Shown here in pieces: positions 31,789 through 41,337 of a stretch of DNA of 64,000 nucleotides; position 1 is the first letter of the stretch; the number at the start of each line of letters is the position of its first letter. Below the pieces are notes generated by a model that worked only from the letters and a program-made list of their open reading frames with translations, had not been told where the DNA came from and did not search any database. Both the position numbers and the translations under genes were made by a program. This DNA comes from DATFQE01 sp963738205 (GTDB lineage: Bacteria > Actinomycetota > Thermoleophilia > Gaiellales > Gaiellaceae), in assembly GCA_963738205.1 (NCBI GenBank), contig CAVTVQ010000006.1:1302001-1366000 (forward strand), read 5' to 3'.

Positions 31789-33548
31789 GGGAGCTCCGCT
31801 CTGACCCTCGTGCCGCCGCCGCGTGGAGTCCAGACCCGCACCCGGCCGCCGAGCGACTCGACCCGGTCGGCGAGGCCGCGAAGCCCGGAGCCGCGTTCGG
31901 TGTCGGCGCCGCCGACGCCGTCGTCGACGACCTCGACGACCACATGGCCGTTCACACGGCCTACGTCGACCGTGACCGACGTCGCCCGGGCGTGCTTGCC
32001 GACGTTGGTCAAGCTCTCGGAGACGACGTAGTAGGCCGCCACCTCCAGCCGTTCGTGCAGCCGCCCGTCGAGCGCGACCGTCAGCCGGACGGGAACGGGC
32101 GCATGCGCGGCGAGCGATTCGAGAGCAACCGCCAGTCCGTGCCCGCTGACCACCGCGGGATGCAGTCCGCGGGCTACGTCGCGCAGCTCCCCGAGCGACA
32201 GTGCGATCTCGTCCCTCGCCGCGTGCAGTCGAGCTGCCGCGTCGGCGTCGTCGTCGGTCAGACGCTCCTCGAGCAGGCCGAGGTCGAGCGAGAGCGCGAT
32301 CAGGCGCTGCTGCGCGCCGTCGTGAAGATTGCGTTCCAGGCGCTGCCGCTCCTTCTGCCCGGCCTCGATCACGCGCGCCCGCGAGCCCCTCAGCTCACCG
32401 AGGCGCGCTCGCAGCTCGGCGTGCAGCCTGCCGTGCTCGAGCGCGATGGCCGCGCCGGCGCTGACCGCGGCGAGCAGCTCGGGCTCGTCCTCGAGCGACG
32501 GATCGTGCACCAGCACCGCCACGTGCCCACCGTCGCGGTCGATCGGCGTCGTCGCCCTGCCCGACTCCGCCGTGGGCAGCCGCACCTGATGCCCGTCGCG
32601 GTCGACCCAGGCCTCGAACTCCGGCAGCCAGTAGGCCAGCGTCAGGGATGGATCGCGAAGGGCGCGCGCCAGCGCATCGCGAAGATCGGCCGGCTCCGGG
32701 TCGTCACGAAGCTCGACGAGCAGCTCGCCCGCAGCAGAGCGGGCCAGCCTGGAGTGGAGGAGTCCGAGCAGGAAGGCCAGCGGTGCCAACCCCAGTGCGG
32801 CGAACGTGGCCCAGCGGATCTGCGCGACCGCCGGCCCGCCGAAGGCGGCCGACAGGAACAGGAACGCGATCATCACGAGCGCAAGAGCAAATGCGTCGAT
32901 CAAAAGCGCCAACGAGCGCCGCCGCGGCCGGCCGGCCCGGAGCCGCCTGACGGCGAGCACGCCGACGCCTGTGAGGCAGAAGGCGCTCACGAGCACGAGC
33001 TGCACGCGCAGCACCTGCTCGCCGACTGCCGCACTCGGGGCGAGCTCGAGGAGGTTACTCGGCCCGAATCCCCCGAACGCCATCCGCACGAGCTCGAGTG
33101 AGAGCGCCGTGGCGTAGGCGGCCGCGACGAGCGCCCGTTCGAATCGCCCGCTGAGACGACCGCTCGGGAAGGCGAGGAACACGTGCAGGAAGAGCACGGG
33201 CGGCAGCAGGTCGAGTGCCTGCCCGACCGTGAACGTGAGGTCGTTGCTCGTCCAGCTGAGCGTCGAAGCGAAGCTCACGAAACCCGCGACGACCATCAGC
33301 GGACCGAAGCGGCTCTCGGGTCGACGCGACCAGGCGAGCAGCCCGCACAGCACGTAGGAGGCACTGATCCAGGCGGCGAGGGTCGAGATCACCAGCGGTT
33401 CGCCGAGATCCGAGGGGACGGCGCCGCTGCGCAGGGCGAAGAGCCACGATCCGCCCGCCGCGGCGAGCCCCGCGAGCGCTACCGGCCAGACGACCGCCGC
33501 CTTCGGAGCGCGCGCGGTCGCACCCCATGCGAGTGCGGAAGCGACCAT
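31779..33548 (-). CDS. NarX/DesK-type sensor histidine kinase with multi-helix membrane domain
   Basis: A 589-residue kinase. The N-terminal half has about eight transmembrane helices. A degenerate GAF-like region follows (about residues 270-375). The HisKA_3 domain has the phospho-acceptor His409 in ERNLHDGAQQRL, and the HATPase domain has the N box (SESLTNVGKHA), DDGVGG and GSGLRGLADRV. The membrane region could sense lipid or envelope state, which fits the MMPL exporter in the same cluster. GGAAGGAG lies 7 bases before the ATG. The gene overlaps the response regulator. Confidence 0.92.
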   Translation of the reverse strand: MVASALAWGATARAPKAAVVWPVALAGLAAAGGSWLFALRSGAVPSDLGEPLVISTLAAWISASYVLCGLLAWSRRPESRFGPLMVVAGFVSFASTLSWTSNDLTFTVGQALDLLPPVLFLHVFLAFPSGRLSGRFERALVAAAYATALSLELVRMAFGGFGPSNLLELAPSAAVGEQVLRVQLVLVSAFCLTGVGVLAVRRLRAGRPRRRSLALLIDAFALALVMIAFLFLSAAFGGPAVAQIRWATFAALGLAPLAFLLGLLHSRLARSAAGELLVELRDDPEPADLRDALARALRDPSLTLAYWLPEFEAWVDRDGHQVRLPTAESGRATTPIDRDGGHVAVLVHDPSLEDEPELLAAVSAGAAIALEHGRLHAELRARLGELRGSRARVIEAGQKERQRLERNLHDGAQQRLIALSLDLGLLEERLTDDDADAAARLHAARDEIALSLGELRDVARGLHPAVVSGHGLAVALESLAAHAPVPVRLTVALDGRLHERLEVAAYYVVSESLTNVGKHARATSVTVDVGRVNGHVVVEVVDDGVGGADTERGSGLRGLADRVESLGGRVRVWTPRGGGTRVRAELPCA

Positions 33549-33707
33549 GTCTCTGCTCCTTCCCGATCCCGGGTCCGGCGGGCGTGGACGCGACGTCTCG
33601 ACCCCAGAGAGCGATGCCGCGCGCGCAAACGGGCAGGGAGGAAAAGTTGCGTCTGCAACGAGGATACGCCCGCAGCGCCGCGGGCGCCAGCGGCGAGGCC
33701 GGACCTC

Positions 33708-36350
33708 CTAGGTGTCCGCGGGCTCGCGGGCCGCAGGAGCGAGCGTGCGCTGCCGCGCGTCTCCGGCCGGGATCTCGACGAAGAACGCCGAGCCGACGCC
33801 CTCGCTCGACTCGACCCAGATTCGGCCACCCATTCGTGCGACGAGCTCGCTGCAGATGTACAGGCCCAGGCCGGTGCCGCCGATCCCACGGGTCATTCCC
33901 GGATCGAGGCGGTAGAACTTGTCGAAGATCCGCGCGTGCTCGTCGGCCGGGATCCCGAGGCCCTCGTCGCGGACGTGGAACTGCACGCTGTTCCCGTTCG
34001 GCTCCACTCCGACCGCGATCCGGCCGCCGTCCGGGGAGTACTTCATCGCGTTCTCGACGAGGTTCATCAGCACCTGCCGGACGCGGTCGCGGTCGGCGAC
34101 GACGAGCACGGCCGGCTCGGCCGGCTCGACGTCGAGACGGATGCCCGGCGGCGCGTGGATGCTCACGGCCTCGGTGACGCGCTCGGCCAGGTCCACGGCG
34201 TCGAACGGCTCGTTCGCGAGGTCGACTCGGCCGAGCTCCAGCTGGTTGGCGAGCAAGATCTCGTTGACGATGCGGGCGAGCCGCTCGGACTCGTCCACGA
34301 TCAGCGAGATGAACCGCTCACGGCCGGTCTCGTCGAGCGCGAAGTCGTGGCGGCGGAGCGTCTGTGCGGCCCCGTAGACGGCGGCGAGCGGCGTTCGCAG
34401 CTCATGTGAGGCGGTCGCCAGGAAATCAGCCTTGAGCTCCTCGAGCCGGCGCGCCTCGGTCAGGTCGCGGAACGCAAAGACGGTGCCGCCGAAGAAATCG
34501 ACGCCCGAGATCGAGATCCAGCGCTCGCCGCGTTCCGTCTCGATCGGGATCGTCGCCGCGGGCACGGGCTCGGACGCCTCTCCGACCGGGATCCGCTCGG
34601 CGAGCGACTCCCAGCCCGGGATGGCCTGGGCGGCCGGCTGCCCGACGACGGCAGCCCCGTCGATGCCGGTGATCACCTCTGCAGCCGGGTTCCAGAGACG
34701 GACCACGCCGGTGCGGTCGAGCAGGAAGACCGCGTCGGCGACGTAGGTCAGCACGCGTGCCGCGTCGGCTCCCTCCTCGACCTTGCCGTAGAGCCGGGCG
34801 TCGTCGACCGCGAGCGCAGCCGTCGTGGCCAGCCCCTCGACGAGCGCGAGGTCGTCACTGCCATAGAGGCGGCCCGGCCTGTCCACCACGAACGTGAGCG
34901 CGCCGAGCACGCGCCCGCGGGCGAGCAGGGGGGCGCAGATGCGCGTCTCGGTCACCGTCGCTCGCCCGCTGCGGACGACCTCGACGACCTCCGCGTCCGG
35001 GACCGAGCCGGGATCGTGACGCGGACGACCGCCCGGGTCGGCGTGCTCGGCGACGAGGCGCGTGGCGTCTCCGTCGTCGTCCAGGACGTCCACGAAGCAC
35101 CAGTCCGCCAGGTCCTGAACGGCGAGCTCCGCGACTCGGCGCAGAGTCACGTCGTAGTCGGGTGACGAGGCGATCACCGAGCACGCCTGCGCCAGGAAGT
35201 CGAGCTTCCGCTGCTTGGTGCGCGCATCCGCCTGCGCAGCTCGCTCGGCCGCCCGCAGCCGCTCCTTCTCGTCCTCGGCGCGGCGGCGCTCGCTCACATC
35301 GAGCAGGTAACCCTGGACGTATAGCGGCCGACCGCTGCCGTCGCGGACGATCGCCGCCTCGTCGCGCACCCACACGACACGACCGTCGCGGGCCAGCAGC
35401 CGGTACTCGCAGCGGAGCGGCTCGCCGCCGTTCCCTTCCGCTTCGACTTGCTCGAGCACGCGCGCTCGGTCCTCCTCGTGGACGAGGCGCTCGAAGAGCT
35501 CGGGCTGAGCGAGCCATTCCTCGGCCGAGTACCCGAGCGTGGCCTCCACCTGCGGGCTGACAAACAGGGCGCCGGCGCGTGCGCCGACCGGATAGACATA
35601 GGTGATGACGGGCAAATGGGCGGTGAGCGACCGGTACTTCGCCTCCACCTCGCCCAGGCGTTCACGGACACGTGACGGCTCGCCCACGTCCTCGGCGACG
35701 AGCAGCGCTCCAGCCGGCGCGCGGCCCGAGTTGGGCAGCGGCGTCAACGTCAACGAGGTGACGAGCTCGTTTCCGTTCCGGCCGCGGTGCCGGACGCGCT
35801 CGCCTTCGATCCGCTCGCCCTGTCGAACCGCCTCGACGAGGTCCGGACCGTCGTCACCGGCCAGCAGCGAGACCGGCCTACCCTGGATCTCCTCGGCGGT
35901 GTAGCCGTACATCGCCTCCCCGCCGGCGCCCCAGGCAACGATCGTGCCGTCCGCGTCGATGCCCACGATCGCCTCGGAGGCGGAGTCTCGAGCCGCCGCG
36001 AGCTGCGCCGCGAGCAGCTCGCGCTCCGTCGAGCTCCTGCTCAGGCGTGTGGCGAGCCAGCCGGCCGCGGCTCCGGCAGCTACCCATGCCGGCAGGGCGA
36101 GGAGCGCGCGGAGCGCCTCGTCCGCGACGAGGAAGAAGTGGAGCGCCCAGCCCACAGCGCCGACGGCCGCGCCGACCCACCAGCCTCCCAGCGCTCCGGC
36201 GAGGACGGCGACGAGGACGCCAAGCGCGACGGCGACGCCCGGATAGGGGGCGTCCAAGTTCCGAAACGGCAGGCTGACCGCCAGCTCGAGAGCTGCTCCA
36301 AGGAGGAGGATCCCTCCGACACGGGCGTGGGACCTGCTGAGTTGCTTCAT
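33708..36350 (-). CDS. Membrane PAS/GAF sensor histidine kinase
   Basis: An 880-residue kinase. Four hydrophobic segments occupy residues 10-110. PAS domains follow at about 118-235 (ASEAIVGIDADGTIVAWGAGGEAMYGYTAEE) and 245-355 (PQVEATLGYSAEEWL), then a GAF at about 385-540, a third PAS at about 550-635, a HisKA with phospho-acceptor His649 (ASHELRTPL), and an HATPase with NLVENAMKYSP, GLGIP and GTGLGLYI. The HisKA-HATPase part could phosphorylate a receiver, but no response regulator is adjacent, so the partner is unknown. It is 160 bases downstream of no clear operon partner. Confidence 0.9.
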   Translation of the reverse strand: MKQLSRSHARVGGILLLGAALELAVSLPFRNLDAPYPGVAVALGVLVAVLAGALGGWWVGAAVGAVGWALHFFLVADEALRALLALPAWVAAGAAAGWLATRLSRSSTERELLAAQLAAARDSASEAIVGIDADGTIVAWGAGGEAMYGYTAEEIQGRPVSLLAGDDGPDLVEAVRQGERIEGERVRHRGRNGNELVTSLTLTPLPNSGRAPAGALLVAEDVGEPSRVRERLGEVEAKYRSLTAHLPVITYVYPVGARAGALFVSPQVEATLGYSAEEWLAQPELFERLVHEEDRARVLEQVEAEGNGGEPLRCEYRLLARDGRVVWVRDEAAIVRDGSGRPLYVQGYLLDVSERRRAEDEKERLRAAERAAQADARTKQRKLDFLAQACSVIASSPDYDVTLRRVAELAVQDLADWCFVDVLDDDGDATRLVAEHADPGGRPRHDPGSVPDAEVVEVVRSGRATVTETRICAPLLARGRVLGALTFVVDRPGRLYGSDDLALVEGLATTAALAVDDARLYGKVEEGADAARVLTYVADAVFLLDRTGVVRLWNPAAEVITGIDGAAVVGQPAAQAIPGWESLAERIPVGEASEPVPAATIPIETERGERWISISGVDFFGGTVFAFRDLTEARRLEELKADFLATASHELRTPLAAVYGAAQTLRRHDFALDETGRERFISLIVDESERLARIVNEILLANQLELGRVDLANEPFDAVDLAERVTEAVSIHAPPGIRLDVEPAEPAVLVVADRDRVRQVLMNLVENAMKYSPDGGRIAVGVEPNGNSVQFHVRDEGLGIPADEHARIFDKFYRLDPGMTRGIGGTGLGLYICSELVARMGGRIWVESSEGVGSAFFVEIPAGDARQRTLAPAAREPADT

Positions 36351-36441
36351 CGCTACTGGCGCCGCAAAGGGGGGTGCGGGCCGTAGTCAAGCACGCGACC
36401 CGACGATCTGGCCAGCGAATTCGTCGGCGTGCGCCGCTGTC

Positions 36442-36894
36442 CTACGTCGGCGGCGGCGAATCGGCGAGCAGCCGCTCCAGGTTCACCATCGTCTGCCGTA
36501 CCGCCCGGTCGATGCCGCGACGGACGAGTGTTCGGTCGAGGAGTCCGCGCAGCCCTCTCCGCGGGTCGTACACGACGAGAATGCGGTAGGAGAAGCCGTC
36601 GTCGACCGGAAGAAAATGACGCTCGTGAACCGCGTCGGGAAGTCCGCGTTGGCTGCTGTCGTAGGCGACGAGCCGATTCGGGACGAATTCACGCAGCGTC
36701 ATCTCGAGCTCGACCTCCCGGCCGAGCAGACGGAGCGTCAGGCGGGCCTTGTCGCCGGGGCTACGCCAGCGCGACTCGGGATCGACACGAACGAGGCCGG
36801 GCCAGTAGTGGGGCCAGTTGTCCACGTCGGTGATCGCCGAGAACCCCTGCTCGACCGGCGTTTTGAAGACCCGCTCGTGCTCGATGCGAATCAT
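36442..36894 (-). CDS. SRPBCC (START-like) family protein
   Basis: A 150-residue polyketide cyclase/START-like domain. It begins MIRIEHERVFKTPVEQGFSAITDVDNWPHYWPG, which is the first strand and helix of the SRPBCC fold, followed by strands such as KARLTLRLLGREVELEMTLREF and a long C-terminal helix (AVRQTMVNLERLLA). The fold makes a hydrophobic ligand pocket, and the ligand is unknown. The open frame continues upstream, but ATG 36894, preceded by GGCGAGG, gives the natural domain start. It lies 38 bases after the CYTH gene on the same strand. Confidence 0.82.
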   Translation of the reverse strand: MIRIEHERVFKTPVEQGFSAITDVDNWPHYWPGLVRVDPESRWRSPGDKARLTLRLLGREVELEMTLREFVPNRLVAYDSSQRGLPDAVHERHFLPVDDGFSYRILVVYDPRRGLRGLLDRTLVRRGIDRAVRQTMVNLERLLADSPPPT

Positions 36895-36932
36895 CTCGCC
36901 CTCGCCGTGCGCCGAACGCCCGGGTTTGCGCC

Positions 36933-37727
36933 CTAGGCCTTCGACGCCGCGACCGGCGGAGCCTGCTGCTCTCGGTGGAGCTTGGCGAAGTAGCGCAGCG
37001 CCGCCTTCGTCTTCGTCTGCTGCTTTCCCGAGAGATCGACGCCGCGGCTCGTCAGGAACGCCGTCGACTGTGCCGCGACGTCGAACATCTCCGCCGGCGC
37101 GCACTTCGTCGAGAGCTCGAGGATGCGCGAGCCGTCGGGGTAGAGCCACAACTCGGCCACGAGCTTGCGGGCGAGGTCCTTCGGAACCAGGTTGCCCTTG
37201 AGGACGAACAGCGGGCCGAGCAGCGCCAGATCGTCGAGCTCGACACCTGCTGGTGCGTGCTCGGCGAAGAACGCGCGCTGCTCCTTGGAGAACAGCTTGC
37301 GGATCGGGATGTCTCCGGCGACCGCGTCGTTGACATCGACCTTGTTGAACCGCCGCTTCACCGAGGCCGAGCAAACGTAGCCCCCAGGCATCGCGTCGAG
37401 CTCCACCACGACGTTCGGGGACTTACGTAGCTTCTTCGGGAGCTCGTCCGGAATCACCGGCCGCACCTTGACGACCGAGTCCGCGTCCCTGCCCTGCACA
37501 CGGCGACTCCGGACGACGAGGCCCGAGGCGTCGAGCTCCAGGTCCGGCGTATCGAGAAAGTACACCTGACGAATCTGTGCGTTCAGCGGATCCAGCCCGA
37601 GCGTGACGGCTGTCGACCGGTGGTGCGCCTCGGGCACGGTCAGCTTCAGCTCGACGCTGTCGGCGTTCGCGGAAAGTCCGAGCACCTCCTGCACCTGCTC
37701 GTCCGACAGTGTCCTAGCGGCCGCCAT
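36933..37727 (-). CDS. CYTH-superfamily protein
   Basis: A 264-residue protein. The CYTH triphosphate tunnel signature is recognisable: VELKLTV near the N-terminus, then VYFLDTPDLELDASGLVVRSRRVQGRDADSVVKVRPV, with alternating charged residues lining the beta tunnel. The C-terminal third is helical. CYTH proteins bind triphosphate compounds; members include adenylate cyclase CyaB, thiamine triphosphatase and inorganic triphosphatase. I cannot tell which applies. The starting ATG at 37727 excludes an implausible upstream extension. The next gene on the plus strand is 262 bases away. Confidence 0.75.
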   Translation of the reverse strand: MAAARTLSDEQVQEVLGLSANADSVELKLTVPEAHHRSTAVTLGLDPLNAQIRQVYFLDTPDLELDASGLVVRSRRVQGRDADSVVKVRPVIPDELPKKLRKSPNVVVELDAMPGGYVCSASVKRRFNKVDVNDAVAGDIPIRKLFSKEQRAFFAEHAPAGVELDDLALLGPLFVLKGNLVPKDLARKLVAELWLYPDGSRILELSTKCAPAEMFDVAAQSTAFLTSRGVDLSGKQQTKTKAALRYFAKLHREQQAPPVAASKA

Positions 37728-37989
37728 CCCGGCGAACCATACCCCTACATGCCCATCGCGTAGTGACAAGTCGGCTCTGAGCAGGTAATTCCTGTCTCCG
37801 AGCAGCTCATGGTCAGCACCGAGGCAACACCGGGAGACGGCGATACGGCCGCTTGTCCACGCGTGTCTGCCTAGACGGCCTCCTTCTCGCGCAGGATACT
37901 GCAGTCGTGATCCGGCGCCCGATGGACGGCCGCTGCTCCACGGCGCCCGCCTGGTGTCGTGGGGCCCCGACCAGTCGGGAAGATGATCG

Positions 37990-40900
37990 ATGACGTCTGA
38001 GGTTGACCTCTCCTCCGAGCTCGCGGAGGCGCGTCGCCGGCTGGACGAGCTGGAGTCGCTCGTCGAGATCAGCCCAGTCGCCATCGTCGTCATGGACCCC
38101 GACGAGCGTGTGACGGGCTGGAACCCGGCGGCGGCGCAGCTTTTCGGCTACTCGCCGGAGGAGACGATCGGGCGCTCGATCGACGACCTCGTCCTCCACG
38201 AGGACCTCCGCGAAGAAGGCCGGGACATCAGCCACGAGGCGCTCGAGCGAGGTCGTGCCGACCGGATCACCCGTCGCGTACGGAAGGACGGGAAGCTGGT
38301 CGACGTGCAGATGATGCTCGTGGCGCTCAGGGTCGACGGGGAGCACGTCGGCTTCTACGCGATCTACTACGACATCACCGAGCTGCATCGCGCACGAGCG
38401 CACGCGGAGACGCTCCTGGCAGTAACGAAGGTGCTCGGCCAGACGCTGAGCCTTGAAGAGACTTTCGAGACGATCCTCGACGAGCTGCAGCGAGTCGTGC
38501 CATATGACAGCTCGTCCATTCAGGTGATCCACGGGAACCGCCTGGTGATCGTCGGGGCACGCGGACTCGAAGATCTCGGCGGCCTAAGCGGAGTGGGCTT
38601 CGACCTGGACGACGAGACCAACCTCAACAGTCAAGTCGTCCGGTCGAAGCGGCAACAGATCTTCGCCGACGTATCGCAGAACCCTCACTTTGCGAGCGCG
38701 CAACACGGCGGTGGACGCATTCGCGGGTGGATCTGCGCCCCGATGATCATCGGCGACCGCGTGATCGGCGTTCTGAGCATCGACAAGTTCGAGCCCGACT
38801 TCTACACCGAGGAGTTGGCGGACCTCGCCACGGCATTCGCCGCCCAGGCTGCGATGGCGATCGAGAACGCGCGCTTGCTCGATACCGAGCGCGCCGCGCG
38901 CGTGCAGGCCGAGACGCTCCAGGCGGCGGCCGAGTCCCTCGGGAGCACGCTAGGCGTCTCCGAACTCGTCGACCTGATCCTGTCGGAGCTGCGCAAGGTC
39001 GTCCCCTACAGGAGTGCGAGCGTCCAGCAGCTCGACGGCGACGAGTTCGTGGTCGTCGGCGGCCACGGCTATCCGGACCTCGACGAGCTGGTCGGGCATC
39101 GCTACCGCGTGAGCGGCCCGAACGATCCTGCCTGGGAGCTGGTCGACAAGCACGAGACCGTCATCGTCACAGACGCCGCGGAGCGCTACCCGCAGTTCGA
39201 GGATGTCCACGTCGAGGGAAGCATCCGGTCGTGGATGGCCGTCCCGTTGCTGATCGGCAAACGCCCCATCGGGATGATCACGTTCGACTCGTTCGAGGCC
39301 GACTTCTACACCCCCGAGCACGCGACGATGGCCAGGGCTTTCGCCGCGTTCGCCGCCACCGCGATCGACAAGGCGCGGTACGTCACCGAGCTCGAGCGGG
39401 CGCGCGAGGAGGCGGAGGCGGCGACGCAGGCGAAGAGCGCCTTCCTCGCGACGATGAGCCACGAGATCAGAACACCGATGAACGCCGTGATCGGCATGAC
39501 CGGCCTCCTCCTCAACACGGAGCTGACGCCCGAGCAGCGCGAGTTCGCCGAGGTCGTCCGTTCGAGCGGAGACGCCCTGCTCCACGTGATCGACGACATC
39601 CTCGACTACTCGAAGATCGAGGCAGGCAAGCTCGAGCTCGAGAAGGAGGCGGTCGATCTCCGGGAATGCGTCGAGGGCGCGCTCGACATCGTCGCGCCCC
39701 GTGCGTGGGAGAAGCAGATCGAGCTGGGCTGCCTCATCGACGAAGACGCGCCCGCAGGCATCGTGGGGGACGCGGCCCGCCTGCGGCAGGTGTTGCTCAA
39801 CCTGGTCTCGAACGCCGTCAAGTTCACCGAGGAAGGCGAGGTGGTCGTCCAGGTCGATGCCGAGCCTATGGGGGCGAGCGGGTACCGCCTCGAGTTCGCC
39901 GTTCGAGACACCGGCGTCGGCATCCCCGAGGACCGGATCGACCGGCTCTTCGAGTCCTTCAGCCAGGTCGACGCCTCTACTACTCGGCGCTACGGCGGGA
40001 CCGGGCTCGGGCTCGCCATCTCGAAGCGTCTCGTCGAGCTGATGGGCGGGACGGTGTGGGTGGAGAGCGAGGAGGGCGAGGGATCGACCTTCCACATCGG
40101 TCTTCCCGTGGAAGTGGCGGAAGTACCGACTCGTGTGGCCGTGCAGAGCGCTTTGCCGCAGCTCGCCGGCAAGCGGATCCTCGTGGTGGACGACAACGCC
40201 ACGAACCGCGAGATCGTGGCTCGCCATGCGCGATCGTGGGACATGGAGGCCGTGGCAATCGCGTCCCCCTCCGAGGCGCTCGCTCGGATCGAGAGAGGCG
40301 AGACGTTCGACGTCGCCGTGCTCGACCTGGTGATGCCGGAAATGGACGGGCTCGCCCTCGCGCGCGAGCTGCGGCGGCATCGAGACGAGCGGGAGCTTCC
40401 GCTCGTTCTGCTGACCTCGCTCGGCAGGCTGCCCCAGGCTCAGTCATCGGGAGAGTTTGCGGTGCAGCTGGCGAAGCCGGTCAAGGCCTCCCAGCTCTAC
40501 AACGCCCTCGTGAAAGCGCTCGCCGAGCACGTCGAGCAGCCGGACGCCGGCGAGCCCGTGGCGGAAGTAAGCAAGCCGGCGACATCGTCGTTGCGGATCC
40601 TCTTGGCCGAGGACAACGCCGTGAACCAGAAGGTCGCCCTCCGGTTGCTCGAGCAGCTCGGCTACCACGCCGACGTGGCGGCGAACGGCCTCGAGGCGCT
40701 CGAGGCGCTCGAGCGGCAGCCCTACGACGTCGTGCTCATGGACGTGCAGATGCCCGAGCTGGACGGTCTCGATGCTGCGCGCAGGATCTGCGAGCGTTGG
40801 CCGGCGGACGTCCGCCCACACATCGTCGCGATGACGGCGAACGCAATGCCCGAGGACCGCGAGGCTTGCCTCGCCGCCGGGATGCACGATTACCTTGCCA

Positions 40901-41337
40901 AACCGATCCGTCCGAACGAGCTCGCGATGGCGCTGAGCCGCACGCGCACGCTCGAAGACACCGGCACACCGCGCGCGCAGCGCGCCGCCGCCAGCCTCGA
41001 CGCGAGCGCTGTCGAGAGCCTGAGAGATCTCGGCGGGGAGGAGTTCATGGCGGAGGTGATCGACGCGTTCCTGACCGACGCGCCCACACTCGTGGAAACA
41101 CTGCGGACGACGTATGAGCAGGGCGACACGGAAGGGCTGCGCCGGACCGCCCATACCCTGAAGTCGAACGGCCAGACCTTCGGAGCGCGACGCTTCTCGG
41201 AGCTCTGCCGGGAACTCGAGGAACGAGCTAAGAGCGGCGAGCTGGACGGCATTGCCGGGCTCCTCGATCGAATCGAGCGAGAGTACGCTGCACTTGAGGA
41301 GACCCTCGCTGCGCTCCGTCCGACAGCCGCGTCGTGA
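37990..41337 (+). CDS. BarA-like hybrid sensor histidine kinase
   Basis: An 1115-residue soluble hybrid kinase: PAS (about 25-140), GAF (145-300), GAF (310-465), HisKA with His491 (MSHEIRTPMNAVIG), HATPase (595-705; NLVSNAVKFTEEG, GTGLGLAIS), receiver 1 with Asp779 (AVLDLVMPEMDG), receiver 2 with Asp918 (VLMDVQMPELDG), and a C-terminal Hpt with His1055 (RTAHTLKSNG). This is a full intramolecular phosphorelay. Its stop overlaps the start of a REC-cyclase (GTGA), which lets Hpt pass phosphate to that receiver. Input ligands of the PAS/GAF domains are unknown. No membrane helix is seen. Confidence 0.93.
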   Translation: MTSEVDLSSELAEARRRLDELESLVEISPVAIVVMDPDERVTGWNPAAAQLFGYSPEETIGRSIDDLVLHEDLREEGRDISHEALERGRADRITRRVRKDGKLVDVQMMLVALRVDGEHVGFYAIYYDITELHRARAHAETLLAVTKVLGQTLSLEETFETILDELQRVVPYDSSSIQVIHGNRLVIVGARGLEDLGGLSGVGFDLDDETNLNSQVVRSKRQQIFADVSQNPHFASAQHGGGRIRGWICAPMIIGDRVIGVLSIDKFEPDFYTEELADLATAFAAQAAMAIENARLLDTERAARVQAETLQAAAESLGSTLGVSELVDLILSELRKVVPYRSASVQQLDGDEFVVVGGHGYPDLDELVGHRYRVSGPNDPAWELVDKHETVIVTDAAERYPQFEDVHVEGSIRSWMAVPLLIGKRPIGMITFDSFEADFYTPEHATMARAFAAFAATAIDKARYVTELERAREEAEAATQAKSAFLATMSHEIRTPMNAVIGMTGLLLNTELTPEQREFAEVVRSSGDALLHVIDDILDYSKIEAGKLELEKEAVDLRECVEGALDIVAPRAWEKQIELGCLIDEDAPAGIVGDAARLRQVLLNLVSNAVKFTEEGEVVVQVDAEPMGASGYRLEFAVRDTGVGIPEDRIDRLFESFSQVDASTTRRYGGTGLGLAISKRLVELMGGTVWVESEEGEGSTFHIGLPVEVAEVPTRVAVQSALPQLAGKRILVVDDNATNREIVARHARSWDMEAVAIASPSEALARIERGETFDVAVLDLVMPEMDGLALARELRRHRDERELPLVLLTSLGRLPQAQSSGEFAVQLAKPVKASQLYNALVKALAEHVEQPDAGEPVAEVSKPATSSLRILLAEDNAVNQKVALRLLEQLGYHADVAANGLEALEALERQPYDVVLMDVQMPELDGLDAARRICERWPADVRPHIVAMTANAMPEDREACLAAGMHDYLAKPIRPNELAMALSRTRTLEDTGTPRAQRAAASLDASAVESLRDLGGEEFMAEVIDAFLTDAPTLVETLRTTYEQGDTEGLRRTAHTLKSNGQTFGARRFSELCRELEERAKSGELDGIAGLLDRIEREYAALEETLAALRPTAAS